Assembly: GCA_014729595.1 (NCBI GenBank)
Contig: WJJU01000332.1
Location: forward strand, 1 to 6,220
DNA: 6,220 bases
Source of the DNA: Chitinivibrionales bacterium
GTDB lineage: Bacteria; Fibrobacterota; Chitinivibrionia; Chitinivibrionales; WJMI01
Reading direction: 5' to 3'
The translations under genes were made by a program, and so were the position numbers. Under the pieces are notes generated by a model. It was not told where the DNA came from and made no database searches. It worked only from the letters and a program-made list of their open reading frames with translations. Every line of letters starts with the position of its first letter. The first letter of the stretch is position 1. Of the stretch, positions 1 through 6,207 are shown piece by piece.

Positions 1-1
1 C

Positions 2-682
2 GATTATTCCACACCGGGATATTATTTCGTGACAATTTGCACGCAGGATAGAATAGATAGATTCGGTGCAATTGAAAACGGGAAAATGATATTGAATGAC
101 GCGGGGAAAATGGTGGAATCGGTATGGGATTCATTGCCCGAACGATTCCCCATGGTTACATTGGATACATTTCAAATAATGCCAAACCATATCCACGCCA
201 TAATAATTATCAATCCCCCCGTCCATACCGTAGGGACACCCCTTGTGGGTGTCCGCCATGGTTCCCCAAACGATGCATCGGCGAATGATTGTCATGGTTC
301 CGGCGATACAACGGTGGACAATGACGAGGGGCGGACAGGCACAAGGCCTGTCCCTACGGATAATGTGGTTAATGTCATTGGGGCAAAACAACCGCCAATG
401 TTGGGAAATATTATTGGGGCATTCAATTCAATTATTACAAACCGATATATCATTGGCGTGAAAATGGGTTTGGTACCCCCATTTCAGAAACGATTATTAC
501 AATCCCGCTTCTACGACCATATCATCCGCAACGAAAATGAATTATACCGTATCCGTCAATACATCAAAAACAATCCCGCCAATTGGCAAATCGACCGAAT
601 GGGACCAGTCAGTAAGGACGCACGGCCGTGCGCCCCGCAAGGGGTATCGGAAGAAACGGTACCCTACGGTGAAGAACCATGA
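2..682 (+). CDS. REP-associated tyrosine transposase (RAYT, Y1/HUH family), 5' partial
   Basis: This is a single-strand DNA transposase of the Y1 (IS200-like/RAYT) superfamily, which nicks at REP hairpins through a tyrosine. The frame is open to the left edge (DYSTPGYYFVTICTQ, the usual N-terminal strand of the family). The true start, probably some 15-30 codons further up, is therefore outside the window, and the GTG at 29 is internal. Counting from that GTG, the HUH motif is MPNHIHAI, with His54 and His56 (codons 188-196). The family C-terminal block FYDHIIRNENELYRIRQYIKNNP follows, and by alignment with E. coli RAYT the nucleophile is Tyr178 (codon 560-562). Residues 64-120 form a low-complexity linker containing two REP hairpins. 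The tail after NNPANW is also built on palindromic DNA. No terminal inverted repeats typical of a DDE insertion sequence are seen, which agrees with a domesticated, stationary RAYT. All catalytic residues in view are present, so it may be active. It lies 28 bp before hsdR on the same strand. Confidence 0.88.
   Translation, partial: DYSTPGYYFVTICTQDRIDRFGAIENGKMILNDAGKMVESVWDSLPERFPMVTLDTFQIMPNHIHAIIIINPPVHTVGTPLVGVRHGSPNDASANDCHGSGDTTVDNDEGRTGTRPVPTDNVVNVIGAKQPPMLGNIIGAFNSIITNRYIIGVKMGLVPPFQKRLLQSRFYDHIIRNENELYRIRQYIKNNPANWQIDRMGPVSKDARPCAPQGVSEETVPYGEEP
230..257 (+). repeat. REP-type hairpin 1, inside the transposase gene
   Basis: The element starts with the tetranucleotide GTAG at 230-233, the foot known from RAYT-associated REPs. 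An 8-bp perfect stem follows (GGACACCC 234-241 with GGGTGTCC 247-254), with loop CTTGT and a GCC tail. It is read in frame by the transposase as VGTPLVGVR. It forms an inverted pair with the element at 330-357. Confidence 0.8.
330..357 (-). repeat. REP-type hairpin 2, inverted copy inside the transposase gene
   Basis: On the minus strand this has the same 28-nt layout as the element at 230-257: GTAG foot (357-354), 8-bp stem (plus-strand GGACAGGC 333-340 with GCCTGTCC 346-353) and 5-nt loop CTTGT on that strand. Two stem pairs differ from the first copy, and both arms change together (CC/GG to GG/CC). Outer flanks extend the match: 228-238 and 349-359 are perfect 11-bp inverted repeats. The pair makes a BIME-like unit of about 130 bp with a 72-nt spacer. 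Confidence 0.8.
612..644 (+). repeat. Palindrome resembling a third REP, plus adjacent small hairpin
   Basis: GTAAGG at 612-617 resembles the GTAG foot. It leads into a perfect 14-bp palindrome, CGCACGGCCGTGCG (619-632), flanked by GG/CC with one mismatch. Directly after it, CCCC-GCAA-GGGG (633-644) can form a 4-bp stem with a GNRA tetraloop. CCCTAC in opposite orientation follows near 662-667. All of this is inside the 3' end of the transposase gene and encodes its non-conserved tail. It lacks the CTTGT loop of the other two, so it belongs to a different subtype if it is a REP. Confidence 0.55.
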
Positions 683-714
683 ATGATTTAACAAACGGAT
701 TATCGACAAAATGA
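679..714 (+). other. 11-codon ORF bridging the transposase gene and hsdR
   Basis: An ATG at 679-681 overlaps the transposase stop as ATGA. It opens a short frame (MNDLTNGLSTK) whose TGA at 712-714 overlaps the ATG of hsdR, again as ATGA. The 28-bp gap is thus spanned by a mini-ORF with stop/start overlaps at both ends, which could couple translation of hsdR to the gene before it. hsdR itself has no clear Shine-Dalgarno sequence; the best is a weak ACGGA 12 or more bases upstream. The arrangement could also be chance. Confidence 0.25.
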
Positions 715-3700
715 CCGAAAACGACTTAGAACTCCAATGCCTCGAATGGTTCCGCGACACCGGCTGGGACACCCTCCACGGCCCCGACATCGCCCCTGAC
801 GGCTCAGACCCTAAGCGTAGCGATTATTCGCAGGTCATTCTTGCCGAAGAGCTGAAATCTGCATTCAGTAAGATAAACCCAAACCTTCCCGAAAGCTGTT
901 TCGAGCAGGTTCTCACTGCCATCACCAAACCGGAGAGCCTCGATGTAATCACCAACAATCGTGCGTTCCACCGTTTGCTGATAAACGGCGTACCGGTGGA
1001 ATACAAAAAAGATGATGATAGTATAAAAGACCATGCCTTCCTGGTCGACTTTGAGAAAGTCAGTCGCAACAGTTTCTATACGGTGAATCAATTCACTATC
1101 ACAGGCACAAAACAGCCTCGCCGTCCCGATATCGTCTGCTTTATCAATGGCCTTCCTATTGTTGTTTTGGAACTCAAGAGCCCTAACGATGAGAACGCCA
1201 ATATCTGGGACGCTTTCAATCAATTGCAGACATACAAGGCGGAAATCCCCGACCTTTTCACCTCGAATGAAGCACTCATTGTCAGTGATGGATTAACAGC
1301 ACGGGTTGGTTCGTTGACCGCAAACGAAGAACGGTTCATGCCGTGGCGGACAATACAAAATCAGGATGACAAGCCGCTGCTTGAGTGGCAACTGGAAACG
1401 CTGGTTAAGGGCTTTCTCAACCGTGAGCTTTTTCTTGATTACATTCGCTTCTTTGTCCTGTTTGAATCTGATGGCGAAGAAATTATCAAAAAGATTGCCG
1501 GCTATCACCAGTTTCATGCCGTCAGAGAAGCTGTCAAAGCAACGATAATTGCATCTCGAGAACCGGAAGGTTCTCTTGTCGAGGAACCACGGGCAGCCTA
1601 CGCGAATGAAGTTGTCGAAGGATGTAAGAAAGCGGGTGTTGTCTGGCATACGCAGGGCTCCGGCAAAAGCATCTCGATGTGCTGCTATGCGGGAAAATTA
1701 CTGCAACAGCCGGAAATGAATAATCCAACGGTTGTCGTGGTCACAGACCGCAACGACCTTGACGGGCAACTGTATGAAACCTTCTGTAATGCGGTTGAGC
1801 TGCTGAAGCAGACACCGGTTCGGGCAAATAGCCGGGATGAACTGCGCCAATACCTGGCCGAAAGAGAATCGGGCGGAATCATCTTCACCACGGTACAGAA
1901 GTTCGCGGTATTGGAGGGTGAAACCAAACACCCCATTCTCAACGACCGTCACAATATTGTGGTTATATCAGATGAGGCGCACCGCAGCCAGTATGGACTC
2001 AAGGCCGTGCTCGTTGATGGTGGTCTGTACAAGTACGGCTACGCAAAACACATGCGCGATGCGATCCCCTATGCCTCATTTATAGGATTTACCGGTACGC
2101 CAATTTCGCGCGAGGACCGTGACACGCAGGCGGTATTTGGCGGATATGTTTCGATTTATGATATCCAGGACGCCGTTGAAGATGGTGCGACCGTGCCCAT
2201 CTACTATGAATCGCGGCTTGCGAAGCTTGACTTGAATCATAAGGAAATCGAGGCTCTTTCCGACCAGTTTGATGAGATTATTGAAGATGAAGAAGACATA
2301 AGCACTAAAGAAAAGGCAAAGAGCAAATGGAGTCAGCTCGAAAGCCTTGTCGGAGCTACCCCGCGACTCAAACAGGTTGCCGCAGACCTGGTTGAGCATT
2401 TCGAGACCCGGACCAAGACAATAGAAGGAAAGGCGATGATTGTGGCCATGAGCCGCAACATCTGCGTTCATCTATACAATGAGATTGTCACATTGCGGCC
2501 GGAGTGGCATGATGAGGACCCTGAAAAGGGCGCTATAAAAATCATCATGACCGGATCCGCATCTGATAAACCTCTGTTGCAGCCCCACATCTATAACAAG
2601 CAGACAAAAAAGCGCCTTGAGAAACGATTCAAGAACATCAATGACCCCTTACGAATAGTTATTGTTCGCGATATGTGGCTGACCGGCTTCGATGCTCCCT
2701 GCTGCCATACCATGTATGTGGATAAGCCCATGCACGGGCACAACCTTATGCAGGCGATAGCCCGGGTGAATCGCGTTTTCAAGGATAAACCCGGGGGACT
2801 TGTTGTCGATTATATCGGCATTGCCAATGAACTGAAGCAGGCACTCAAGGTATACACCGATTCGAGCGGCAAAGGTGAACCGACCCTGCGCGCGGAAGAG
2901 GCATACGCGATACTGCTTGAGAAAATGGACGCGATACGCGGATTGTTTGGAAAGACGCCAAAATCTCCTGGACTGGATATCTCCTCTTTTCATGCCGATG
3001 CACCGAAACTGCTGGTACCTGCGGCGAACTACCTACTGGGACTTGAAGATGGTAAAAAGCGGTTCCTCGATTTGGTGCTTGCCGCAAGCAAGGCATACTC
3101 GCTGTGCAGCACCCTCGATGAAGCGAAAGAATATCGCAAAGAGCTGGCTTTCTATGAAGCCATAAAGGCGGCGATCAACAAATTCACGACGGTAGACCGC
3201 AAACGCACTCAGGAAGAAAAGAACTCCGCACTAAAACAGATTCTCGATAACGCTGTTGTTGCCGATGGCGTTGCGGATATCTTTGCTTTGTGCGGTCTGG
3301 ACAAGCCGAATGTCGGGTTGTTATCGGATGAGTTTCTCGATGATGTGCGAAAGATGCCCCATCGGAACCTTGCGGTAGAACTTCTCGAAAAACTGCTGAA
3401 AGACGATATCAAGGCCAAGACGAAAACAAATGTCGTAAGGGAAAAGAAATTCTCCGACCGCTTGCAGGAGACACTCCGCAAGTACAACAACCGGGCCATA
3501 GAAACCGCTCAGGTCATCGAAGAATTAATCCAAATGGCCAAAGATTTTCAGAAGGAGATGGAGCGGGAAGCTAATCTCGGTCTAAATCCTGACGAGGTTG
3601 CGTTCTACGATGCACTCGCAAATAACGAAAGCGCAGTGAGAGAACTGGGCGATGAAATCTTGAAGAAGATTGCCGTGGAAATTACCGAAAAGCTCCGCAA

Positions 3701-3746
3701 ATCGACAACAGTCGACTGGCAGGTACGCGATAGCGTCCGGGCATAG
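711..3746 (+). CDS. hsdR: Type I restriction-modification system restriction/translocase subunit R, C-terminus probably truncated
   Basis: HsdR joins the HsdM2S methyltransferase, translocates DNA with ATP and cuts unmethylated DNA at a distance. Domains appear in family order. The N-terminal nuclease is of the PD-(D/E)xK type: Asp140 in RRPDIVCF, then Glu154-Leu-Lys156 in VVLELKS. Two RecA-like helicase domains follow: Walker A TQGSGKS 314-320, motif II DEAH 421-424, motif III FTGTP 460-464, motif V DMWLTGFDAP 654-663, and motif VI QAIARVNR 681-688 with Gln681, Arg685 and Arg688. A helical C-terminal region follows. An acidic/lysine-rich stretch (about 523-540, IIEDEEDISTKEKAKSK) sits between the helicase lobes. 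The ATG at 711 fits the family N-terminus (MTENDLELQCLEWFRDTGW). At 1011 aa it ends VDWQVRDSVRA. Homologues I recall continue some 35-40 residues (KLR...LRKYGYPPDKQE...), so the end appears lost at the junction with the next gene. This tail belongs to the part that docks on the methyltransferase, so function is uncertain. hsdM and hsdS are not in view. Confidence 0.95.
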   Translation: MTENDLELQCLEWFRDTGWDTLHGPDIAPDGSDPKRSDYSQVILAEELKSAFSKINPNLPESCFEQVLTAITKPESLDVITNNRAFHRLLINGVPVEYKKDDDSIKDHAFLVDFEKVSRNSFYTVNQFTITGTKQPRRPDIVCFINGLPIVVLELKSPNDENANIWDAFNQLQTYKAEIPDLFTSNEALIVSDGLTARVGSLTANEERFMPWRTIQNQDDKPLLEWQLETLVKGFLNRELFLDYIRFFVLFESDGEEIIKKIAGYHQFHAVREAVKATIIASREPEGSLVEEPRAAYANEVVEGCKKAGVVWHTQGSGKSISMCCYAGKLLQQPEMNNPTVVVVTDRNDLDGQLYETFCNAVELLKQTPVRANSRDELRQYLAERESGGIIFTTVQKFAVLEGETKHPILNDRHNIVVISDEAHRSQYGLKAVLVDGGLYKYGYAKHMRDAIPYASFIGFTGTPISREDRDTQAVFGGYVSIYDIQDAVEDGATVPIYYESRLAKLDLNHKEIEALSDQFDEIIEDEEDISTKEKAKSKWSQLESLVGATPRLKQVAADLVEHFETRTKTIEGKAMIVAMSRNICVHLYNEIVTLRPEWHDEDPEKGAIKIIMTGSASDKPLLQPHIYNKQTKKRLEKRFKNINDPLRIVIVRDMWLTGFDAPCCHTMYVDKPMHGHNLMQAIARVNRVFKDKPGGLVVDYIGIANELKQALKVYTDSSGKGEPTLRAEEAYAILLEKMDAIRGLFGKTPKSPGLDISSFHADAPKLLVPAANYLLGLEDGKKRFLDLVLAASKAYSLCSTLDEAKEYRKELAFYEAIKAAINKFTTVDRKRTQEEKNSALKQILDNAVVADGVADIFALCGLDKPNVGLLSDEFLDDVRKMPHRNLAVELLEKLLKDDIKAKTKTNVVREKKFSDRLQETLRKYNNRAIETAQVIEELIQMAKDFQKEMEREANLGLNPDEVAFYDALANNESAVRELGDEILKKIAVEITEKLRKSTTVDWQVRDSVRA

Positions 3747-4252
3747 AAGAGATAATCAAACTGTGCGACCCCAATATCGTGCAGGGCCGCGATGCCATGG
3801 GCGGGGAAATACACTTCGAAAACGTATATACCGACATGTCCTGCTTCCCGCTAGCTAACCAGACAATCCAGAAGAACATGAAAGAGTTTTTCCTTGAAAT
3901 GACGGAAAAAGACTGCTGGTACCGTCATATGCGAAACAAGATTATCTTCGGCACCGACTGGTATCTCACGCTGCTTACGCCGGGCAAAGCACCGTACCAT
4001 TCGTTCTGCGAAAGCTTTTACAATATCTGCAAAGAGGCAAACGACGCGAACGAGACCTTCTGGTTCCGGTTTTCGCTGGTGAACCCGGCGACATTTTACG
4101 GCTTGGATAATCACGAAATGCTGGCAAAGATGAATTTAGCGCTGAAGGGTGCGAATGCCAATGAAGCCCTGAGAACCAACGGTTTGAAGCGAATGCTTAA
4201 TATAAAAACGCAAGTTGACCAGATAAAGAAAGAGCTGTCGAAGGTCTCATGA
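3734..4252 (+). pseudogene. Amidohydrolase-like protein, C-terminal fragment (5' end lost)
   Basis: The frame is open from a stop at 3731-3733. The first possible start is GTG 3779 (157 aa to the stop), then ATG 3794; neither has a ribosome binding site. The sequence matches the last third of amidohydrolase TIM barrels as I know them. ENVYTDMSCF resembles the usual NVYTDIS strand. KIIFGTDWYLTLL carries the conserved FG(T/S)D aspartate that binds metal or acts as base at the end of strand 8. LVNPATFYGLD matches the NP..F.GL end. The HxH metal site and the middle-barrel histidines are absent, because the frame begins at the hsdR end. Family-like sequence (IEEIIKLCDPNIV) precedes the GTG, which argues that this is a gene cut from its 5' part rather than a small intact protein. 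A lysine-rich helical tail follows the barrel. The stop overlaps the next gene as ATGA, suggesting an original operon. Catalysis by this fragment alone is unlikely. The exact subfamily and substrate are unknown. Confidence 0.65.
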
Positions 4253-5691
4253 GGTGGTTTGAAACATTGATACGTCATCTTGGCGAATTGCTTGCATTCC
4301 TGCTGCTGTTTTTTCGCGCAATGGTATGCGACCCGCAGCCGAAGGCGGACTGTGAACAAATACTGAAGATAGGAAGTGGTATGGCCCAGACCGAGATTTT
4401 GAATTATGGCGATACGGAGAGCATGTTCCCGGAGATGTACTGCGCGGGATTTGTAGACAACATTTTTGCGGTACCGCAACCAAATGCGGTCGGCACAAAC
4501 GACCTTGACAACGCCCTGAAACTGCTGGAGTTTCAGTCTGACGGCAAGGTTAAACAGAAGACCATCAAGAAAGATTTTCTGGAAATGGTCAGCGGGCCGT
4601 TCGACTTCCGGTTCCTGCCAGTTGTAAACGATGAGGAAATCGCCTACTCACAAACGCGCGGCTTTATCCTTGCCAACGTGAGGCGGAAGGAAGTTGAAAT
4701 ACATACCATCGAATGGAAAGCCCTTACCGGCAGCGATATCGGGAATGTCGCAATCCTTGACGGCAAAACGAAAACGTTTGTTTTTGAGATGCGCAGTTCA
4801 AATGGTAATGATGCCGGGGATACCTGGCATGATAAAACATTGCGAGTGTTGCGTTTTTCCGATGGGAAAATTGATACTATTGGCGAACGTCCCGCGGGAA
4901 TCAAAACAATAGCGTACACCGAACCGTGGTTCACACACGACGGCAAGATATTTATCTATACCGACAGCACGACCAAACTGGAAGCCTTTGACGAAACCTT
5001 TAAGCCGGTAGGTCACCCGCTAACGGAAGCGTTCAATGCCATTGGGGCTTTCCGATGCCTGAAAGAAATAGCTGTACACCCGAATTTACCGATAGCATTA
5101 CTTGTTGAGGTTGGTAAATTTCCAGACCTAAATAAACTGTTGGAAAAATTCAAGGATTTACCACCACTGGCTCAGGATGCTGCGACGGAACCTTTTTTCA
5201 AGGATGCAAACCGACACTCATTATTTCTTCTCCGCTGGGAGGAACGAGACGCGAAACAGCGGGTGATACCCATCGTGTCGGATGTGTATTCCATCTGGAA
5301 CAGTTTTAAACCGGAATCATACTCCCACTTCACGTTTTCCCCGGATGGGAAATGGCTGGTGTTCCGTGATGAGACGGGCAATGCCGGCAATCCTAATTTT
5401 ATCGCAGTGCCCATTAACCAGAAAAAGAGCCCGCTCCAGCCTGCGCAACCGAACGATGAGCTACTGAAATCACTGAATCTCGGCAAACCAATCAAGCTTG
5501 GCCGTGTTATGCGCAAAGAGTCAACCGGGCCGAGTACCACTGCCTGGGCGACCGACCCGACAGCGTTTGTGATGACCGACGGGGCCGCGATATACAAATG
5601 GGACTTGGGCCTTACTCCATCTATGCGTCGAGTGAACATCCCCACCGGGCAAAAGGACCCGCGGGATGACCCGAACTTCGGACGCGATTGA
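4249..5691 (+). CDS. Hypothetical protein with beta-propeller-like repeats and hydrophobic N-terminus
   Basis: I do not recognise a named family. The 480-residue product starts with MRWFETLIRHLGELLAFLLLFFRAM-VCD: basic residues, then a hydrophobic stretch at about 11-26 that could be a signal anchor. No proper lipobox precedes Cys27. The rest is rich in short beta-strands with aromatic ends, and two segments look like WD40/TolB-type (PD40) blade motifs: WFTHDGKIFIYTDS (about 227-240) and FTFSPDGKWLVFRDE (361-375). Weaker blade-like strands occur in between (LRVLRFSDGKIDTIGE, HSLFLLRWEERD, FVMTDGAAIYKWDLG), so a propeller of several blades is plausible. The ATG at 4249 overlaps the preceding stop (ATGA) with GAAGG five bases before it. 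An alternative start is ATG 4381 (MAQTEILNYGD), with AGGAAG upstream, which would give a 436-residue product lacking the hydrophobic segment. The ATGA overlap suggests it was transcribed with the amidohydrolase gene. A role in binding, scaffolding or a periplasmic step is possible but not shown. Confidence 0.75.
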   Translation: MRWFETLIRHLGELLAFLLLFFRAMVCDPQPKADCEQILKIGSGMAQTEILNYGDTESMFPEMYCAGFVDNIFAVPQPNAVGTNDLDNALKLLEFQSDGKVKQKTIKKDFLEMVSGPFDFRFLPVVNDEEIAYSQTRGFILANVRRKEVEIHTIEWKALTGSDIGNVAILDGKTKTFVFEMRSSNGNDAGDTWHDKTLRVLRFSDGKIDTIGERPAGIKTIAYTEPWFTHDGKIFIYTDSTTKLEAFDETFKPVGHPLTEAFNAIGAFRCLKEIAVHPNLPIALLVEVGKFPDLNKLLEKFKDLPPLAQDAATEPFFKDANRHSLFLLRWEERDAKQRVIPIVSDVYSIWNSFKPESYSHFTFSPDGKWLVFRDETGNAGNPNFIAVPINQKKSPLQPAQPNDELLKSLNLGKPIKLGRVMRKESTGPSTTAWATDPTAFVMTDGAAIYKWDLGLTPSMRRVNIPTGQKDPRDDPNFGRD

Positions 5692-5879
5692 CCGAGAAAA
5701 AAATATTGTGCTGACTTCCGAGGACTGATATCCGCGGTACTCGGCATAAAGCCTGTGTTCCTCAGACAGAAGCGGTATCCGCCCGATAGTACGCCGCTTC
5801 GGCCGTCGTGGCTTTGGTATTATGCAAACTACGGGTGGAGTGTTATCGTATCCCCCCAGCCCCAACCCGTTACATTATG
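5692..5879. other. Intergenic stretch without a supported gene
   Basis: Between the stop of the propeller-like gene and the palindromes at 5880 I find no coding region with family character, no RNA gene and no strong promoter. There is no clear terminator after 5691 either: the A-run at 5697-5703 is not preceded by a stem. A weak 4-bp hairpin (GCCG-CTT-CGGC) lies near 5792-5802. The reading frames that cross this stretch are overlaps of neighbours or have random composition. Confidence 0.5.
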
Positions 5880-5960
5880 GTAGGCTCCCCGACATTTTTT
5901 GGGGATGTCGGTCCGCATCGAGTTTGTACCCATGCACGCCCCCAGGGGCGTTCCCATAGG
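5880..5960. repeat. Pair of GC-rich palindromes resembling degenerate REPs in inverted orientation
   Basis: The left unit begins GTAGG at 5880 and has a perfect 7-bp stem (CCGACAT 5889-5895 with ATGTCGG 5905-5911, 9-nt loop), followed by TCCGC. That foot-and-tail layout resembles the REPs in the transposase gene. The right unit has a 7-bp stem (ACGCCCC 5936-5942 with GGGGCGT 5945-5951, 2-nt loop), followed by CCCATAGG, which on the minus strand reads as a leading CTATGGG foot. The two face each other as in a BIME. Neither is followed by a T-run, so they are poor intrinsic terminators. Stem sequences and loops differ from the REPs at 230 and 330, so common descent is an inference. Confidence 0.4.
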
Positions 5961-6140
5961 TCAATAGGCTTCGTCGTGTGTGCCGATTGATTCAAGCAGG
6001 ATGGCTTCTTTGTCTTGGCCTTTTACAAGACTGAAAACGATACGCAAATCATACCTCCACACTGCATGCCCAGACCCTTTGCGACGGCCGATATGAAGAT
6101 ACATTGATCCGGCCGGTTTGAAAATGTTCTTCTTCAGGCT
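5961..6140 (-). pseudogene. RelE/ParE-superfamily toxin, C-terminal fragment
   Basis: On the minus strand the frame is open from an in-frame TAG (6143-6141) to the TGA at 5963-5961 and encodes 59 residues. Its end, VWRYDLRIVFSLVKG, then ILLESIGTHDEAY, has the pattern of RelE/ParE-type toxins: the strand WR-x-D-x-R-(I/V)-x-F with its conserved Arg, then a hydrophobic strand and terminal IG-x-HD-x-x-Y. Such toxins are usually 80-100 residues and cut mRNA at the ribosome or poison gyrase; the subfamily is unclear. The only ATG in frame is at 6104, giving a 47-residue product lacking the N-terminal helices. An N-terminus-like stretch (DFVAQSPKKIE) lies just upstream in a different frame, so a frameshift or small deletion is likely. 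No antitoxin gene is visible; one could lie beyond 6220. Confidence 0.5.
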
Positions 6141-6207
6141 CTATCTTCTTCGGAGATTGAGCGACAAAATCTTCTTCCTCTTCTTCTTTTCTTCCGTTTT
6201 GCTTCAT
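6049..6207 (-). other. Short glutamate/lysine-rich reading frame overlapping the toxin fragment
   Basis: An ATG at 6207 opens 52 codons on the minus strand, and the frame continues open to the window edge before it (AAKK). It starts MKQNGRKEEEEEDFVAQSPKKIEPEEEHF. The part up to about residue 24 could be the N-terminal helix region of the toxin fragment, displaced in frame. From about residue 30 on it reads the toxin sequence out of frame and has no family character. The coding strand here is almost pure purine. It is not supported as an independent gene. Confidence 0.25.

Noticed and set aside
29..31. GTG at 29 as the real start of the transposase
   Set aside because: In-frame residues before it (DYSTPGYYF) match the family N-terminus and the frame is open to the window edge, so the gene begins upstream.
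804..1223. A 139-codon minus-strand frame inside hsdR
   Set aside because: The plus-strand hsdR sequence here encodes conserved nuclease-domain residues (Asp140, Glu154, Lys156), so the antisense frame is incidental.
2076..2471. A 131-codon minus-strand frame inside hsdR
   Set aside because: It is antisense to the FTGTP motif and helicase linker and shows no family features.
5172..5747. A 191-codon open frame on the minus strand
   Set aside because: It lies fully across the 3' end of the propeller-like gene, has a serine/arginine-rich composition typical of antisense readings, and shows no motif.
5889..5911. Intrinsic terminator for the propeller-like gene
   Set aside because: The stem is only 7 bp, the T-run lies in the loop rather than after the stem, and it is 200 bp past the stop codon. 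The repeat reading fits better.
5808..5990. A plus-strand 60-codon frame in the intergenic region
   Set aside because: It reads through the palindromes and into the antisense of the toxin fragment. It has no ribosome binding site and no recognisable motif.
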